From NCBI GenBank assembly GCA_030435675.1, contig CM059624.1, positions 458,769 to 522,768 of the forward strand: a DNA stretch of 64,000 nucleotides, written 5' to 3'. The notes under the pieces were generated by a model. It saw only the letters and a list, made by a program, of their open reading frames with translations, made no database searches and was not told the origin of the DNA. Positions 1 through 13,707 of the stretch are shown piece by piece. The stretch comes from Steinernema hermaphroditum. Its lineage: Eukaryota; Nematoda; Chromadorea; Rhabditida; Steinernematidae. The translations under genes were made by a program, and so were the position numbers. Each line of letters starts with the position of its first letter. Position 1 is the first letter of the stretch.

Positions 1-3000
1 TTCTACAAGATCCAATCATAAAAATGCTATGGTACTTTGGAGCAGGAGGGTCAGATGCAGAACTCTTTGTATGAACAAGGCCCTATCTGTCTCGAATTGA
101 AAGTTTTGCAGGAAACTAAGATAGTCCACAGGAAATCCAACGAGAGTAGGCGCGTTCGATCAGGCTCGTGCAGTTCTACAAGATCCAGTCATAAAAATGC
201 TATGGTACTTTGGAGCAGGAGGGTCAGATGCAGAACTCTTTGTATGAACAAGGCCCTATCTGTCTCGAATTGAAAGTTTTGCAGGAAACTAAGATAGTCC
301 ACAGTAAATCCAACGAGAGTAGGCGCGTTCGATCAGGCTCGTGCAGTTCTACAAGATCCAATCATAAAAATGCTATGGTACTTTGGAGCAGGAGGGTCAG
401 ATGCAGTGCTCTTGGTGTGAGCAAGGGCCCTATCTGTCTCGAATTGAAAGTTTTGCAGGAAACTAAGATAGTCCACAGTAATCCCAACGGGAATAGGCGC
501 GTTCGATCAGGCTCGTGCAGTTCTACAAGATCCAGTCATAAAAATGCTATGGTACTTTGGAGCAGGAGGGTCAGATGCAGAACTCTTTGTATGAACAAGG
601 CCCTATCTGTCTCGAATTGAAAGTTTTGCAGGAAACTAAGATAGTCCACAGGAAATCCAACGAGAGTAGGCGCGTTCGATCAGGCTCGTGCAGTTCTACA
701 AGATCCAATCATAAAAATGCTATGGTACTTTGGAGCAGGAGGGTCAGATGCAGAACTCTTTGTATAAACAAGGCCCTATCTGTCTCGAATTGAAAGTTTT
801 GCAGGAAACTAAGATAGTCCACAGGAAATCCAACGAGAGTAGGCGCGTTCGATCAGGCTCGTGCAGTTCTACAAGATCCAGTCATAAAAATGCTATGGTA
901 CTTTGGAGCAGGAGGGTCAGATGCAGAACTCTTTGTATGAACAAGGCCCTATCTGTCTCGAATTGAAAGTTTTGCAGGAAACTAAGATAGTCCACAGTAA
1001 ATCCAACGAGAGTAGGCGCGTTCGATCAGGCTCGTGCAGTTCTACAAGATCCAATCATAAAAATGCTATGGTACTTTGGAGCAGGAGGGTCAGATGCAGA
1101 GCTCTTGGTGTGAGCAAGGGCCCTATCTGTCTCGAATTGAAAGTTTTGCAGGAAACTAAGATAGTCCACAGTAATCCCAACGGGAATAGGCGCGTTCGAT
1201 CAGGCTCGTGCAGTTCTACAAGATCCAGTCATAAAAATGCTATGGTACTTTGGAGCAGGAGGGTCAGATGCAGAACTCTTTGTATGAACAAGGCCCTATC
1301 TGTCTCGAATTGAAAGTTTTGCAGGAAACTAAGATAGTCCACAGTAAATCCAACGAGAGTAGGCGCGTTCGATCAGGCTCGTGCAGTTCTACAAGATCCA
1401 ATCATAAAAATGCTATGGTACTTTGGAGCAGGAGGGGTCAGATGCAGAACTCTTTGTATGAGCAAGGGCCCTGCTGTCTCGAATTGAAAGTTTTGCAGGA
1501 AACTAAGATAGTCCACAGTAAATCCAACGAGAGTAGGCGCGTTCGATCAGGCTCGTGCAGTTCTACAAGATCCAGTCATAAAAATGCTATGGTACTTTGG
1601 AGCAGGAGGGTCAGATGCAGAACTCTTTGTATGAACAAGGCCCTATCTGTCTCGAATTGAAAGTTTTGCAGGAAACTAAGATAGTCCACAGGAAATCCAA
1701 CGAGAGTAGGCGCGTTCGATCAGGCTCGTGCAGTTCTACAAGATCCAATCATAAAAATGCTATGGTACTTTGGAGCAGGAGGGTCAGATGCAGAACTCTT
1801 TGTATGAACAAGGCCCTATCTGTCTCGAATTGAAAGTTTTGCAGGAAACTAAGATAGTCCACAGTAAATCCAACGAGAGTAGGCGCGTTCGATCAGGCTC
1901 GTGCAGTTCTACAAGATCCAATCATAAAAATGCTATGGTACTTTGGAGCAGGAGGGTCAGATGCAGAACTCTTTGTATGAACAAGGCCCTATCTGTCTCG
2001 AATTGAAAGTTTTGCAGGAAACTAAGATAGTCCACAGGAAATCCAACGAGAGTAGGCGCGTTCGATCAGGCTCGTGCAGTTCTACAAGATCCAATCATAA
2101 AAATGCTATGGTACTTTGGAGCAGGAGGGTCAGATGCAGAGCTCTTGGTGTGAGCAAGGGCCCTGCTGTCTCGAATTGAAAGTTTTGCAGGAAACTAAGA
2201 TAGTCCACAGTAATCCCAACGGGAATAGGCGCGTTCGATCAGGCTCGTGCAGTTCTACAAGATCCAATCATAAAAATGCTATGGTACTTTGGAGCAGGAG
2301 GGGTCAGATGCAGAACTCTTTGTATGAGCAAGGGCCCTGCTGTCTCGAATTGAAAGTTTTGCAGGAAACTAAGATAGTCCACAGTAAATCCAACGAGAGT
2401 AGGCGCGTTCGATCAGGCTCGTGCAGTTCTACAAGATCCAATCATAAAAATGCTATGGTACTTTGGAGCAGGAGGGTCAGATGCAGAACTCTTTGTATGA
2501 ACAAGGGCCCTATCTGTCTCGAATTGAAAGTTTTGCAGGAAACTAAGATAGTCCACAGGAAATCCAACGAGAGTAGGCGCGTTCGATCAGGCTCGTGCAG
2601 TTCTACAAGATCCAATCATAAAAATGCTATGGTACTTTGAAGCAGGAGGGTCAGATGCAGAGCTCTTGGTGTGAGCAAGGGCCCTGCTGTCTCGAATTGA
2701 AAGTTTTGCAGGAAACTAAGATAGTCCACAGTAAATCCAACGAGAGTAGGCGCGTTCGATCAGGCTCGTGCAGTTCTACAAGATCCAGTCATAAAAATGC
2801 TATGGTACTTTGGAGCAGGAGGGTCAGATGCAGAACTCTTTGTATGAACAAGGCCCTATCTGTCTCGAATCGAAAGTTTTGCAGGAAACTAAGATAGTCC
2901 ACAGTAAATCCAACGAGAGTAGGCGCGTTCGATCAGGCTCGTGCAGTTCTACAAGATCCAGTCATAAAAATGCTATGGTACTTTGGAGCAGGAGGGTCAG

Positions 3001-6000
3001 ATGCAGAACTCTTTGTATGAACAAGGCCCTATCTGTCTCGAATCGAAAGTTTTGCAGGAAACTAAGATAGTCCACAGTAAATCCAACGAGAGTAGGCGCG
3101 TTCGATCAGGCTCGTGCAGTTCTACAAGATCCATTAATAAAAATGCTATGGTACTTTGGAGCAGGAGGGTCAGATGCAGAGCTCTTGGTGTGAGCAAGGG
3201 CCCTGCTGTCTCGAGTTGAAAGTTTTGCAGGAAACTAAGATAGTCCACAGTAATCCCAACGGGAATAGGCGCGTTCGATCAGGCTCGTTAAGTTCTACAA
3301 GATAGAATCATAAAAATGCTATGGTACTTTGGAGCAGGAGGGTCAGATGCAGAACTCTTTGTATGAACAAGGCCCTATCTGTCTCGAATCGAAAGTTTTG
3401 CAGGAAACTAAGATAGTCCACAGTAAATCCAACGAGAGTAGGCGCGTTCGATCAGGCTCGTGCAGTTCTACAAGATCCAATCATAAAAATGCTATGGTAC
3501 TTTGGAGCAGGAGGGTCAGATGCAGAACTCTTTGTATGAACAAGGCCCTATCTGTCTCGAATTGAAAGTTTTGCAGGAAACTAAGATAGTCCACAGGAAA
3601 TCCAACGAGAGTAGGCGCGTTCGATCAGGCTCGTGCAGTTCTACAAGATAGAATCATAAAAATGCTATGGTACTTTGGAGCAGGAGGGTCAGATGCAGAA
3701 CTCTTTGTATGAACAAGGCCCTATCTGTCTCGAATCGAAAGTTTTGCAGGAAACTAAGATCGTCCACAGTAAACCCAACGAGAGTAGGCGCGTTCGATCA
3801 GGCTCGTGCAGTTCTACAAGATCCATTAATAAAAATGCTATGGTACTTTGGAGCAGGAGGGTCAGATGCAGAGCTCTTGGTGTGAGCAAGGGCCCTGCTG
3901 TCTCGAGTTGAAAGTTTTGCAGGAAACTAAGATAGTCCATAGTAATCCCAACGGGAATACGCGCGTTCGATCAGGCTCGTGCAGTTCTACAAGATCCAAT
4001 CATAAAAATGATATGGTACTTTGGAGCAGGAGGGTCAGATGCAGAACTCTTTGTATGAACAAGGCCCTATCTGTCTCGAATCGAAAGTTTTGCAGGAAAC
4101 TAAGATAGTCCACAGTAAATCCAACGAGAGTAGGCGCGTCTGATCAGGCTCGTGCAGTTCTACAAGATCCGGTCATAAAAATGCTATGGTACTTTGGAGC
4201 AGGAGGGTCAGATGCAGAGCTCTTGGTGTGAGCAAGGGCCCTGCTGTCTCGAGTTGAAAGTTTTGCAGGAAACTAAGATAGTCCACAGTAATCCCAACGG
4301 GAATAGGCGCGTTCGATCAGGCTCGTGCAGTTCTACAAGATCCAATCATAAAAATGCTATGGTACTTTGGAGCAGGAGGGTCAGATGCAGAACTCTTTGT
4401 GTGAACAAGGCCCTATCTGTCTCGAATTGAAAGTTTTGCAGGAAACTAAGATAGTCCACAGTAAATCCAACGAGAGTAGGCGCGTTCGATCAGGCTCGTG
4501 CAGTTCTACAAGATCCAATCATAAAAATGCTATGGTACTTTGGAGCAGGAGGGTCAGATGCAGAGCTCTTGGTGTGAGCAAGGCCCTATCTGTCTCGAAT
4601 TGAAAGTTTTGCAGGAAACTAAGATAGTCCACAGTAATCCCAACGGGAATAGGCGCGTTCGATCAGGCTCGTGCAGTTCTACAAGATCCAGTCATAAAAA
4701 TGCTATGGTACTTTGGAGCAGGAGGGTCAGATGCAGAGCTCTTGGTGTGAGCAAGGGCCCTGCTGTCTCGAATTGAAAGTTTTGCAGGAAACTAAGATAG
4801 TCCACAGTAATCCCAACGGGAATAGGCGCGTTCGATCAGGCTCGTGCAGTTCTACAAGATCCAATCATAAAAATGCTATGGTACTTTGGAGCAGGAGGGG
4901 TCAGATGCAGAACTCTTTGTATGAGCAAGGGCCCTGCTGTCTCGAATTGAAAGTTTTGCAGGAAACTAAGATAGTCCACAGTAAATCCAACGAGAGTAGG
5001 CGCGTTCGATCAGGCTCGTGCAGTTCTACAAGATCCAATCATAAAAATGCTATGGTACTTTGGAGCAGGAGGGTCAGATGCAGAACTCTTTGTATGAACA
5101 AGGCCCTATCTGTCTCGAATTGAAAGTTTTGCAGGAAACTAAGATAGTCCACAGGAAATCCAACGAGAGTAGGCGCGTTCGATCAGGCTCGTGCAGTTCT
5201 ACAAGATCCAATCATAAAAATGCTATGGTACTTTGGAGCAGGAGGGTCAGATGCAGAACTCTTTGTATGAACAAGGCCCTATCTGTCTCGAATTGAAAGT
5301 TTTGCAGGAAACTAAGATAGTCCACAGGAAATCCAACGAGAGTAGGCGCGTTCGATCAGGCTCGTGCAGTTCTACAAGATCCAGTCATAAAAATGCTATG
5401 GTACTTTGGAGCAGGAGGGTCAGATGCAGAACTCTTTGTATGAACAAGGGCCCTATCTGTCTCGAATTGAAAGTTTTGCAGGAAACTAAGATAGTCCACA
5501 GTAAATCCAACGAGAGTAGGCGCGTTCGATCAGGCTCGTGCAGTTCTACAAGATCCAATCATAAAAATGCTATGGTAATTTGGAGCAGGAGGGTCAGATG
5601 CAGTGCTCTTGGTGTGAGCAAGGCCCTATCTGTCTCGAATTGAAAGTTTTGCAGGAAACTAAGATAGACCACAGTAATCCCAACGGGAATAGGCGCGTTC
5701 GATCAGGCTCGTGCAGTTCTACAAGATCCAATCATAAAAATGCTATGGTACTTTGGAGCAGGAGGGTCAGATGCAGAACTCTTTGTATAAACAAGGCCCT
5801 ATCTGTCTCGAATTGAAAGTTTTGCAGGAAACTAAGATAGTCCACAGGAAATCCAACGAGAGTAGGCGCGTTCGATCAGGCTCGTGCAGTTCTACAAGAT
5901 CCAATCATAAAAATGCTATGGTACTTTGGAGCAGGAGGGTCAGATGCAGAACTCTTTGTATAAACAAGGCCCTATCTGTCTCGAATTGAAAGTTTTGCAG

Positions 6001-9000
6001 GAAACTAAGATAGTCCACAGGAAATCCAACGAGAGTAGGCGCGTTCGATCAGGCTCGTGCAGTTCTACAAGATCCAGTCGTAAAAATGCTATGGTACTTT
6101 GGAGCAGGAGGGTCAGATGCAGAACTCTTTGTATGAACAAGGCCCTATCTGTCTCGAATTGAAAGTTTTGCAGGAAACTAAGATAGTCCACAGTAAATCC
6201 AACGAGAGTAGGCGCGTTCGATCAGGCTCGTGCAGTTCTACAAGATCCAATCATAAAAATGCTATGGTAATTTGGAACAGGAGGGTCAGATGCAGTGCTC
6301 TTGGTGTGAGCAAGGCCCTATCTGTCTCGAATTGAAAGTTTTGCAGGAAACTAAGATAGACCACAGTAATCCCAACGGGAATAGGCGCGTTCGATCAGGC
6401 TCGTGCAGTTCTACAAGATCCAGTCATAAAAATGCTATGGTACTTTGGAGCAGGAGGGTCAGATGCAGAAGTCTTTGTATAAACAAGGCCCTATCTGTCT
6501 CGAATTGAAAGTTTTGCAGGAAACTAAGATAGTCCACAGTAAATCCAACGAGAGTAGGCGCGTTCGATCAGGCTCGTGCAGTTCTACAAGATCCAATCAT
6601 AAAAATCTATGGTACTTTGGAGCAGGAGGGGTCAGATGGATAACTCTTTGTATGAGCAAGGGCCCTGCTGTCTCGAATTGAAAGTTTTGCAGGAAACTAA
6701 GATAGTCCACAGTAAATCCAACGAGAGTAGGCGCGTTCGATCAGGCTCGTGCAGTTCTACAAGATCCAATCATAAAAATGCTATGGTACTTTGGAGCAGG
6801 AGGGTCAGATGCAGAATTCTTTGTATAAACAAGGCCCTATCTGTCTCGAATTGAAAGTTTTGCAGGAAACTAAGATAGTCCACAGTAAATCCAACGAGAG
6901 TAGGCGCGTTCGATCAGGCTCGTGCAGTTCTACAAGATCCAATCATAAAAATGCTATGGTACTTTGGAGCAGGAGGGTCAGATGCAGAAGTCTTTGTATG
7001 AACAAGGCCCTATCTGTCTCGAATTGAAAGTTTTGCAGGAAACTAAGATAGTCCACAGTAAATCCAACGAGAGTAGGCGCGTTCGATCAGGCTCGTGCAG
7101 TTCTACAAGATCCAGTCATAAAAATGCTATGGTACTTTGGAGCAGGAGGGTCAGATGCAGAAGTCTTTGTATGAACAAGGCCCTATCTGTCTCGAATTGA
7201 AAGTTTTGCAGGAAACTAAGATAGTCCACAGGAAATCCAACGAGAGTAGGCGCGTTCGATCAGGCTCGTTAAGTTCTACAAGATAGAATCATAAAAATGC
7301 TATGGTACTTTGGAGCAGGAGGGTCAGATGCAGAGCTCTTGGTGTGAGCAAGGGCCCTGCTGTCTCGAATTGAAAGTTTTGCAGGAAACTAAGATAGTCC
7401 ACAGTAATCCCAACGGGAATAGGCGCGTTCGATCAGGCTCGTGCAGTTCTACAAGATCCAATCATAAAAATATATGTACTTTGGAGCGGAGGGGTCAGAT
7501 GCATAACTCTTTGTATGAGCAAGGGCCCTGCTGTCTCGAATTGAAAGTTTTGCAGGAAACTAAGATAGTCCACAGTAAATCCAACGAGAGTAGGCGCGTT
7601 CGATCAGGCTCGTGCAGTTCTACAAGATCCAATCATAAAAATGCTATGGTACTTTGGAGCAGGAGGGTCAGATGCAGAAGTCTTTGTATGAACAAGGCCC
7701 TATCTGTCTCGAATTGAAAGTTTTGCAGGAAACTAAGATAGTCCACAGGAAATCCAACGAGAGTAGGCGCGTTCGATCAGGCTCGTGCAGTTCTACAAGA
7801 TCCAATCATAAAAATTGAAGCAGGAGGGTCAGATGCAGAGCTCTTGGTGTGAGCAAGGGCCCTGCTGTCTCGAATTGAAAGTTTTGCAGGAAACTAAGAT
7901 AGTCCACAGTAAATCCAACGATAGTAGGCGCGTTCGATCAGGCTCGTGCAGTTCTACAAGATCCAATCATAAAAATGCTATGGTACTTTGGAGCAGGAGG
8001 GTCAGATGCAGAGCTCTTGGTGTGAGCAAGGCCCTGCTGTCTCGAATTGAAAGTTTTGCAGGAAACTAAGATAGTCCACAGTAATCCCAACGGGAATAGG
8101 CGCGTTCGATCAGGCTCGTGCAGTTCTACAAGATCCAGTCATAAAAATGCTATGGTACTTTGGAGCAGGAGGGTCAGATGCAGAAGTCTTTGTATGAACA
8201 AGGCCCTATCTGTCTCGAATTGAAAGTTTTGCAGGAAACTAAGATAGTCCACAGTAAATCCAACGAGAGTAGGCGCGTTCGATCAGGCTCGTGCAGTTCT
8301 ACAAGATCCAATCATAAAAATGCTATGGTACTTTGGAGCAGGAGGGTCAGATGCAGAAGTCTTTGTATGAACAAGGCCCTATCTGTCTCGAATTGAAAGT
8401 TTTGCAGGAAACTAAGATAGTCCACAGGAAATCCAACGAGAGTAGGCGCGTTCGATCAGGCTCGTGCAGTTCTACAAGATCCAATCATAAAAATATATGG
8501 TACTTTGAAGCAGGAGGGTCAGATGCAGAGCTCTTGGTGTGAGCAAGGGCCCTGCTGTCTCGAATTGAAAGTTTTGCAGGAAACTAAGATAGTCCACAGT
8601 AAATCCAACGATAGTAGGCGCGTTCGATCAGGCTCGTGCAGTTCTACAAGATCCAATCATAAAAATGCTATGGTACTTTGGAGCAGGAGGGTCAGATGCA
8701 GAGCTCTTGGTGTGAGCAAGGCCCTGCTGTCTCGAATTGAAAGTTTTGCAGGAAACTAAGATAGTCCACAGTAATCCCAACGGGAATAGGCGCGTTCGAT
8801 CAGGCTCGTGCAGTTCTACAAGATCCAATCATAAAAATGCTATGGTACTTTGGAGCAGGAGGGTCAGATGCAGAGCTCTTGGTGTGAGCAAGGCCCTGCT
8901 GTCTCGAATTGAAAGTTTTGCAGGAAACTAAGATAGTCCACAGTAATCCCAACGGGAATAGGCGCGTTCGATCAGGCTCGTGCAGTTCTACAAGATCCAA

Positions 9001-10544
9001 TCATAAAAATGCTATGGTACTTTGGAGCAGGAGGGTCAGATGCAGAGCTCTTGGTGTGAGCAAGGCCCTGCTGTCTCGAATTGAAAGTTTTGCAGGAAAC
9101 TAAGATAGTCCACAGTAATCCCAACGGGAATAGGCGCGTTCGATCAGGCTCGTGCAGTTCTACAAGATCCAATCATAAAAATATGTACTTGAAGCAGGAG
9201 GGTCAGATGCAGAGCTCTTGGTGTGAGCAAGGGCCCTGCTGTCTCGAATTGAAAGTTTTGCAGGAAACTAAGATAGTCCACAGTAAATCCAACGATAGTA
9301 GGCGCGTTCGATCAGGCTCGTGCAGTTCTACAAGATCCAATCATAAAAATGCTATGGTACTTTGGAGCAGGAGGGTCAGATGCAGAGCTCTTGGTGTGAG
9401 CAAGGCCCTGCTGTCTCGAATTGAAAGTTTTGCAGGAAACTAAGATAGTCCACAGTAATCCCAACGGGAATAGGCGCGTTCGATCAGGCTCGTGCAGTTC
9501 TACAAGATCCAATCATAAAAATGCTATGGTACTTTGGAGCAGGAGGGTCAGATGCAGAGCTCTTGGTGTGAGCAAGGCCCTGCTGTCTCGAATTGAAAGT
9601 TTTGCAGGAAACTAAGATAGTCCACAGTAATCCCAACGGGAATAGGCGCGTTCGATCAGGCTCGTGCAGTTCTACAAGATCCAATCATAAAAATGCTATG
9701 GTACTTTGGAGCAGGAGGGTCAGATGCAGAGCTCTTGGTGTGAGCAAGGCCCTGCTGTCTCGAATTGAAAGTTTTGCAGGAAACTAAGATAGTCCACAGT
9801 AATCCCAACGGGAATAGGCGCGTTCGATCAGGCTCGTGCAGTTCTACAAGATCCAATCATAAAAATGCTATGGTACTTTGGAGCAGGAGGGTCAGATGCA
9901 GAACTCTTTGTATAAACAAGGCCCTATCTGTCTCGAATTGAAAGTTTTGCAGGAAACTAAGATAGTCCACAGTAAATCCAACGAGAGTAGGCGCGTTCGA
10001 TCAGGCTCGTGCAGTTCTACAAGATCCAATCATAAAAATGCTATGGTACTTTGGAGCAGGAGGGTCAGATGCAGAACTCTTTGTATGAACAAGGCCCTAT
10101 CTGTCTCGAATTGAAAGTTTTGCAGGAAACTAAGATAGTCCACAGTAAATCCAACGAGAGTAGGCGCGTTCGATCAGGCTCGTGCAGTTCTACAAGATCC
10201 AATCATAAAAATGCTATGGTAATTTGGAACAGGAGGGTCAGATGCAGAGCTCTTGGTGTGAGCAAGGCCCTATCTGTCTCGAATTGAAAGTTTTGCAGGA
10301 AACTAAGATAGACCACAGTAATCCCAACGGGAATAGGCGCGTTCGATCAGGCTCGTGCAGTTCTACAAGATCCAGTCATAAAAATGCTATGGTACTTTGG
10401 AGCAGGAGGGTCAGATGCAGAAGTCTTTGTATAAACAAGGCCCTATCTGTCTCGAATTGAAAGTTTTGCAGGAAACTAAGATAGTCCACAGTAAATCCAA
10501 CGAGAGTAGGCGCGTTCGATCAGGCTCGTGCAGTTCTACAAGAT
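1..10544 (+). repeat. 173-bp satellite array, left block (+ orientation)
   Basis: About 61 head-to-tail monomers; the first runs 1-173 and the next starts at 174. Two parental types are seen. Type A has CTTTGTATGAACAAGGCCC in box 1 (about monomer bases 60-87) and AAATCCAACGAGAG in box 2 (about 129-148). Type B has CTTGGTGTGAGCAAGGGCCC and AATCCCAACGGGAAT. The rest is nearly invariant, including the AGGCGCGTTCGATCAGG and GAAAGTTTTGCAGGAAAC stretches. Monomers of 172, 173 and 174 bp alternate; a run of 172-bp monomers lies at about 8,700-9,870. Shortened monomers lacking part of the GCTATGGTACTTT segment occur near 7,815 and 9,180. Short frames of 78, 136 or 174 codons recur with the monomer period and are not considered genes. 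The array runs off the left edge. Confidence 0.97.
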
Positions 10545-10591
10545 TTTGATTGGATCTTGTAGAACTGCACGAGCCTGATCGAACGCGCCTA
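10507..10591. other. Satellite inversion junction (38-bp perfect inverted repeat, 9-bp spacer)
   Basis: Monomer orientation flips here. Bases 10,507-10,544 are the exact reverse complement of 10,554-10,591, separated by the 9-base spacer TTTGATTGG. The spacer carries the start of a normal reverse-orientation monomer plus about 2 filler bases. Beyond 38 bp the arms diverge at box 2: the left arm is of the CTCTCGTTGGAT type and the right arm of the TTCCCGTTGGGAT type. The junction therefore joins two different monomers rather than mirroring one. It may be a real inversion or fold-back breakpoint, or a misjoin inside the repeat. Confidence 0.9.
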
Positions 10592-11724
10592 TTCCCGTTG
10601 GGATTACTGTGGACTATCTTAGTTTCCTGCAAAACTTTCAATTCGAGACAGCAGGGCCCTTGCTCACACCAAGAGCTCTGCATCTGACCCTCCTGCTCCA
10701 AAGTACCATAGCATTTTTATGATTGGATCTTGTAGAACTGCACGAGCCTGATCGAACGCGCCTACTATCGTTGGATTTACTGTGGACTATCTTAGTTTCC
10801 TGCAAAACTTTCAATTCGAGACAGCAGGGCCCTTGCTCACACCAAGAGCTCTGCATCTGACCCTCCTGCTTCAATTTTTATGATTGGATCTTGTAGAACT
10901 GCACGAGCCTGATCGAACGCGCCTACTCTCGTTGGATTTACTGTGGACTATCTTAGTTTCCTGCAAAACTTTCAATTCGAGACAGATAGGGCCTTGTTTA
11001 TACAAAGAATTCTGCATCTGACCCTCCTGCTCCAAAGTACCATAGCATTTTTATGATTGGATCTTGTAGAACTGCACGAGCCTGATCGAACGCGCCTACT
11101 CTCGTTGGATTTACTGTGGACTATCTTAGTTTCCTGCAAAACTTTCAATTCGAGACAGCAGGGCCCTTGCTCATACAAAGAGTTATCCATCTGACCCCTC
11201 CGCTCCAATTTTTATGATTGGATCTTGTAGAACTGCACGAGCCTGATCGAACGCGCCTACTTTCGTTGGATTTACTGTGGACTATCTTAGTTTCCTGCAA
11301 AACTTTCAATTCGAGACAGATAGGGCCTTGTTCATACAAAGAGTTCTGCATCTGACCCTCCTGCTCCAAAGTACCATAGCATTTTTACGACTGGATCTTG
11401 TAGAACTGCACGAGCCTGATCGAACGCGCCTACTCTCGTTGGATTTCCTGTGGACTATCTTAGTTTCCTGCAAAACTTTCAATTCGAGACAGATAGGGCC
11501 TTGTTTATACAAAGAGTTCTGCATCTGACCCTCCTGCTCCAAAGTACCATAGCATTTTTATGATTGGATCTTGTAGAACTGCACGAGCCTGATCGAACGC
11601 GCCTACTCTCGTTGGATTTACTGTGGACTATCTTAGTTTCCTGCAAAACTTTCAATTCGAGACAGCAGGGCCCTTGCTCATACAAAGAGTTATGCATCTG
11701 ACCCCTCCGCTCCAATTTTTATGA

Positions 11725-13707
11725 TTGGATCTTGTAGAACTGCACGAGCCTGATCGAACGCGCCTATTCCCGTTGGGATTACTGTGGACTATCTTAGTTT
11801 CCTGCAAAACTTTCAATTCGAGACAGCAGGGCCTTGCTCACACCAAGAGCTCTGCATCTGACCCTCCTGCTCCAAAGTACCATAGCATGTTTATGATTGG
11901 ATCTTGTAGAACTGCACGAGCCTGATCGAACGCGCCTACTCTCGTTGGATTTACTGTGGACTATCTTAGTTTCCTGCAAAACTTTCAATTCGAGACAGAT
12001 AGGGCCTTGTTCATACAAAGAGTTCTGCATCTGACCCTCCTGCTCCAAAGTACCATAGCATTTTTATGATTGGATCTTGTAGAACTGCACGAGCCTGATC
12101 GAACGCGCCTACTCTCGTTGGATTTACTGTGGACTATCTTAGTTTCCTGCAAAACTTTCAATTCGAGACAGCAGGGCCCTTGCTCATACAAAGAGTTATG
12201 CATCTGACCCCTCCGCTCCAATTTTTATGATTGGATCTTGTAGAACTGCACGAGCCTGATCGAACGCGCCTATTCCCGTTGGGATTACTGTGGACTATCT
12301 TAGTTTCCTGCAAAACTTTCAATTCGAGACAGCAGGGCCTTGCTCACACCAAGAGCTCTGCATCTGACCCTCCTGCTCCAAAGTACCATAGCATGTTTAT
12401 GATTGGATCTTGTAGAACTGCACGAGCCTGATCGAACGCGCCTACTCTCGTTGGATTTACTGTGGACTATCTTAGTTTCCTGCAAAACTTTCAATTCGAG
12501 ACAGATAGGGCCTTGTTCATACAAAGAGTTCTGCATCTGACCCTCCTGCTCCAAAGTACCATAGCATTTTTATGATTGGATCTTGTAGAACTGCACGAGC
12601 CTGATCGAACGCGCCTACTCTCGTTGGATTTACTGTGGACTATCTTAGTTTCCTGCAAAACTTTCAATTCGAGACAGCAGGGCCCTTGCTCATACAAAGA
12701 GTTATCCATCTGACCCCTCCGCTCCAATTTTTATGATTGGATCTTGTAGAACTGCACGAGCCTGATCGAACGCGCCTACTTTCGTTGGATTTACTGTGGA
12801 CTATCTTAGTTTCCTGCAAAACTTTCAATTCGAGACAGATAGGGCCTTGTTCATACAAAGAGTTCTGCATCTGACCCTCCTGCTCCAAAGTACCATAGCA
12901 TTTTTACGACTGGATCTTGTAGAACTGCACGAGCCTGATCGAACGCGCCTACTCTCGTTGGATTTCCTGTGGACTATCTTAGTTTCCTGCAAAACTTTCA
13001 ATTCGAGACAGATAGGGCCTTGTTTATACAAAGAGTTCTGCATCTGACCCTCCTGCTCCAAAGTACCATAGCATTTTTATGATTGGATCTTGTAGAACTG
13101 CACGAGCCTGATCGAACGCGCCTACTCTCGTTGGATTTACTGTGGACTATCTTAGTTTCCTGCAAAACTTTCAATTCGAGACAGCAGGGCCCTTGCTCAT
13201 ACAAAGAGTTATGCATCTGACCCCTCCGCTCCAATTTTTATGATTGGATCTTGTAGAACTGCACGAGCCTGATCGAACGCGCCTATTCCCGTTGGGATTA
13301 CTGTGGACTATCTTAGTTTCCTGCAAAACTTTCAATTCGAGACAGCAGGGCCTTGCTCACACCAAGAGCTCTGCATCTGACCCTCCTGCTCCAAAGTACC
13401 ATAGCATGTTTATGATTGGATCTTGTAGAACTGCACGAGCCTGATCGAACGCGCCTACTCTCGTTGGATTTACTGTGGACTATCTTAGTTTCCTGCAAAA
13501 CTTTCAATTCGAGACAGATAGGGCCTTGTTCATACAAAGAGTTCTGCATCTGACCCTCCTGCTCCAAAGTACCATAGCATTTTTATGATTGGATCTTGTA
13601 GAACTGCACGAGCCTGATCGAACGCGCCTACTCTCGTTGGATTTACTGTGGACTATCTTAGTTTCCTGCAAAACTTTCAATTCGAGACAGCAGGGCCCTT
13701 GCTCATA
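11725..13707 (-). repeat. 506-bp trimer higher-order repeat, first block
   Basis: The same three-monomer pattern recurs at 506-bp spacing: a B-type 172-mer with the variant CATGTTTATGATTGG, an A-type 173-mer, and a 161-mer with GAGTTATGCATCTGACCCC. Copies start near 11,725, 12,231 and 13,244; between the last two lies a variant trimer of about 507 bp. The final copy is interrupted by the retrotransposon. The same trimer recurs at 20,343-21,860, so the two blocks derive from one amplification. Confidence 0.8.
13698..13707. repeat. Target site duplication, RTE 3' side
   Basis: CTTGCTCATA, identical to 16,756-16,765. Joining the two flanks at one copy restores an uninterrupted satellite monomer (…GGGCCCTTGCTCATACAAAG…). 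Confidence 0.88.

Larger units (their letters stand above)
10554..13707 (-). repeat. Satellite array, inverted block left of the retrotransposon
   Basis: About 19 monomers in reverse orientation. Monomers of 172, 173 and 161 bp occur; the 161-bp form lacks 12 bases of the GGTACTTT region and reads TCCGCTCCAATTTTTATG on the plus strand. A trimer of 172+173+161 = 506 bp repeats at 11,725 and 12,231 and appears again at 13,244. A 9-mer of 1,519 bp relates about 11,210-12,250 to 12,729-13,700. The block ends in CTTGCTCATA at the retrotransposon insertion and resumes after it. Confidence 0.96.

Noticed and set aside
30..165. RNA polymerase III A and B boxes in the monomer (TGGAGCAGGAGG and GTTCGATCAGG), suggesting a tRNA-derived SINE
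   Set aside because: The boxes are only partial matches and about 110 bp apart, with no tRNA-like fold and no tail; chance is enough.
1..10544. CRISPR array
   Set aside because: Whole 173-bp units repeat without unique spacers, and the context is eukaryotic satellite.
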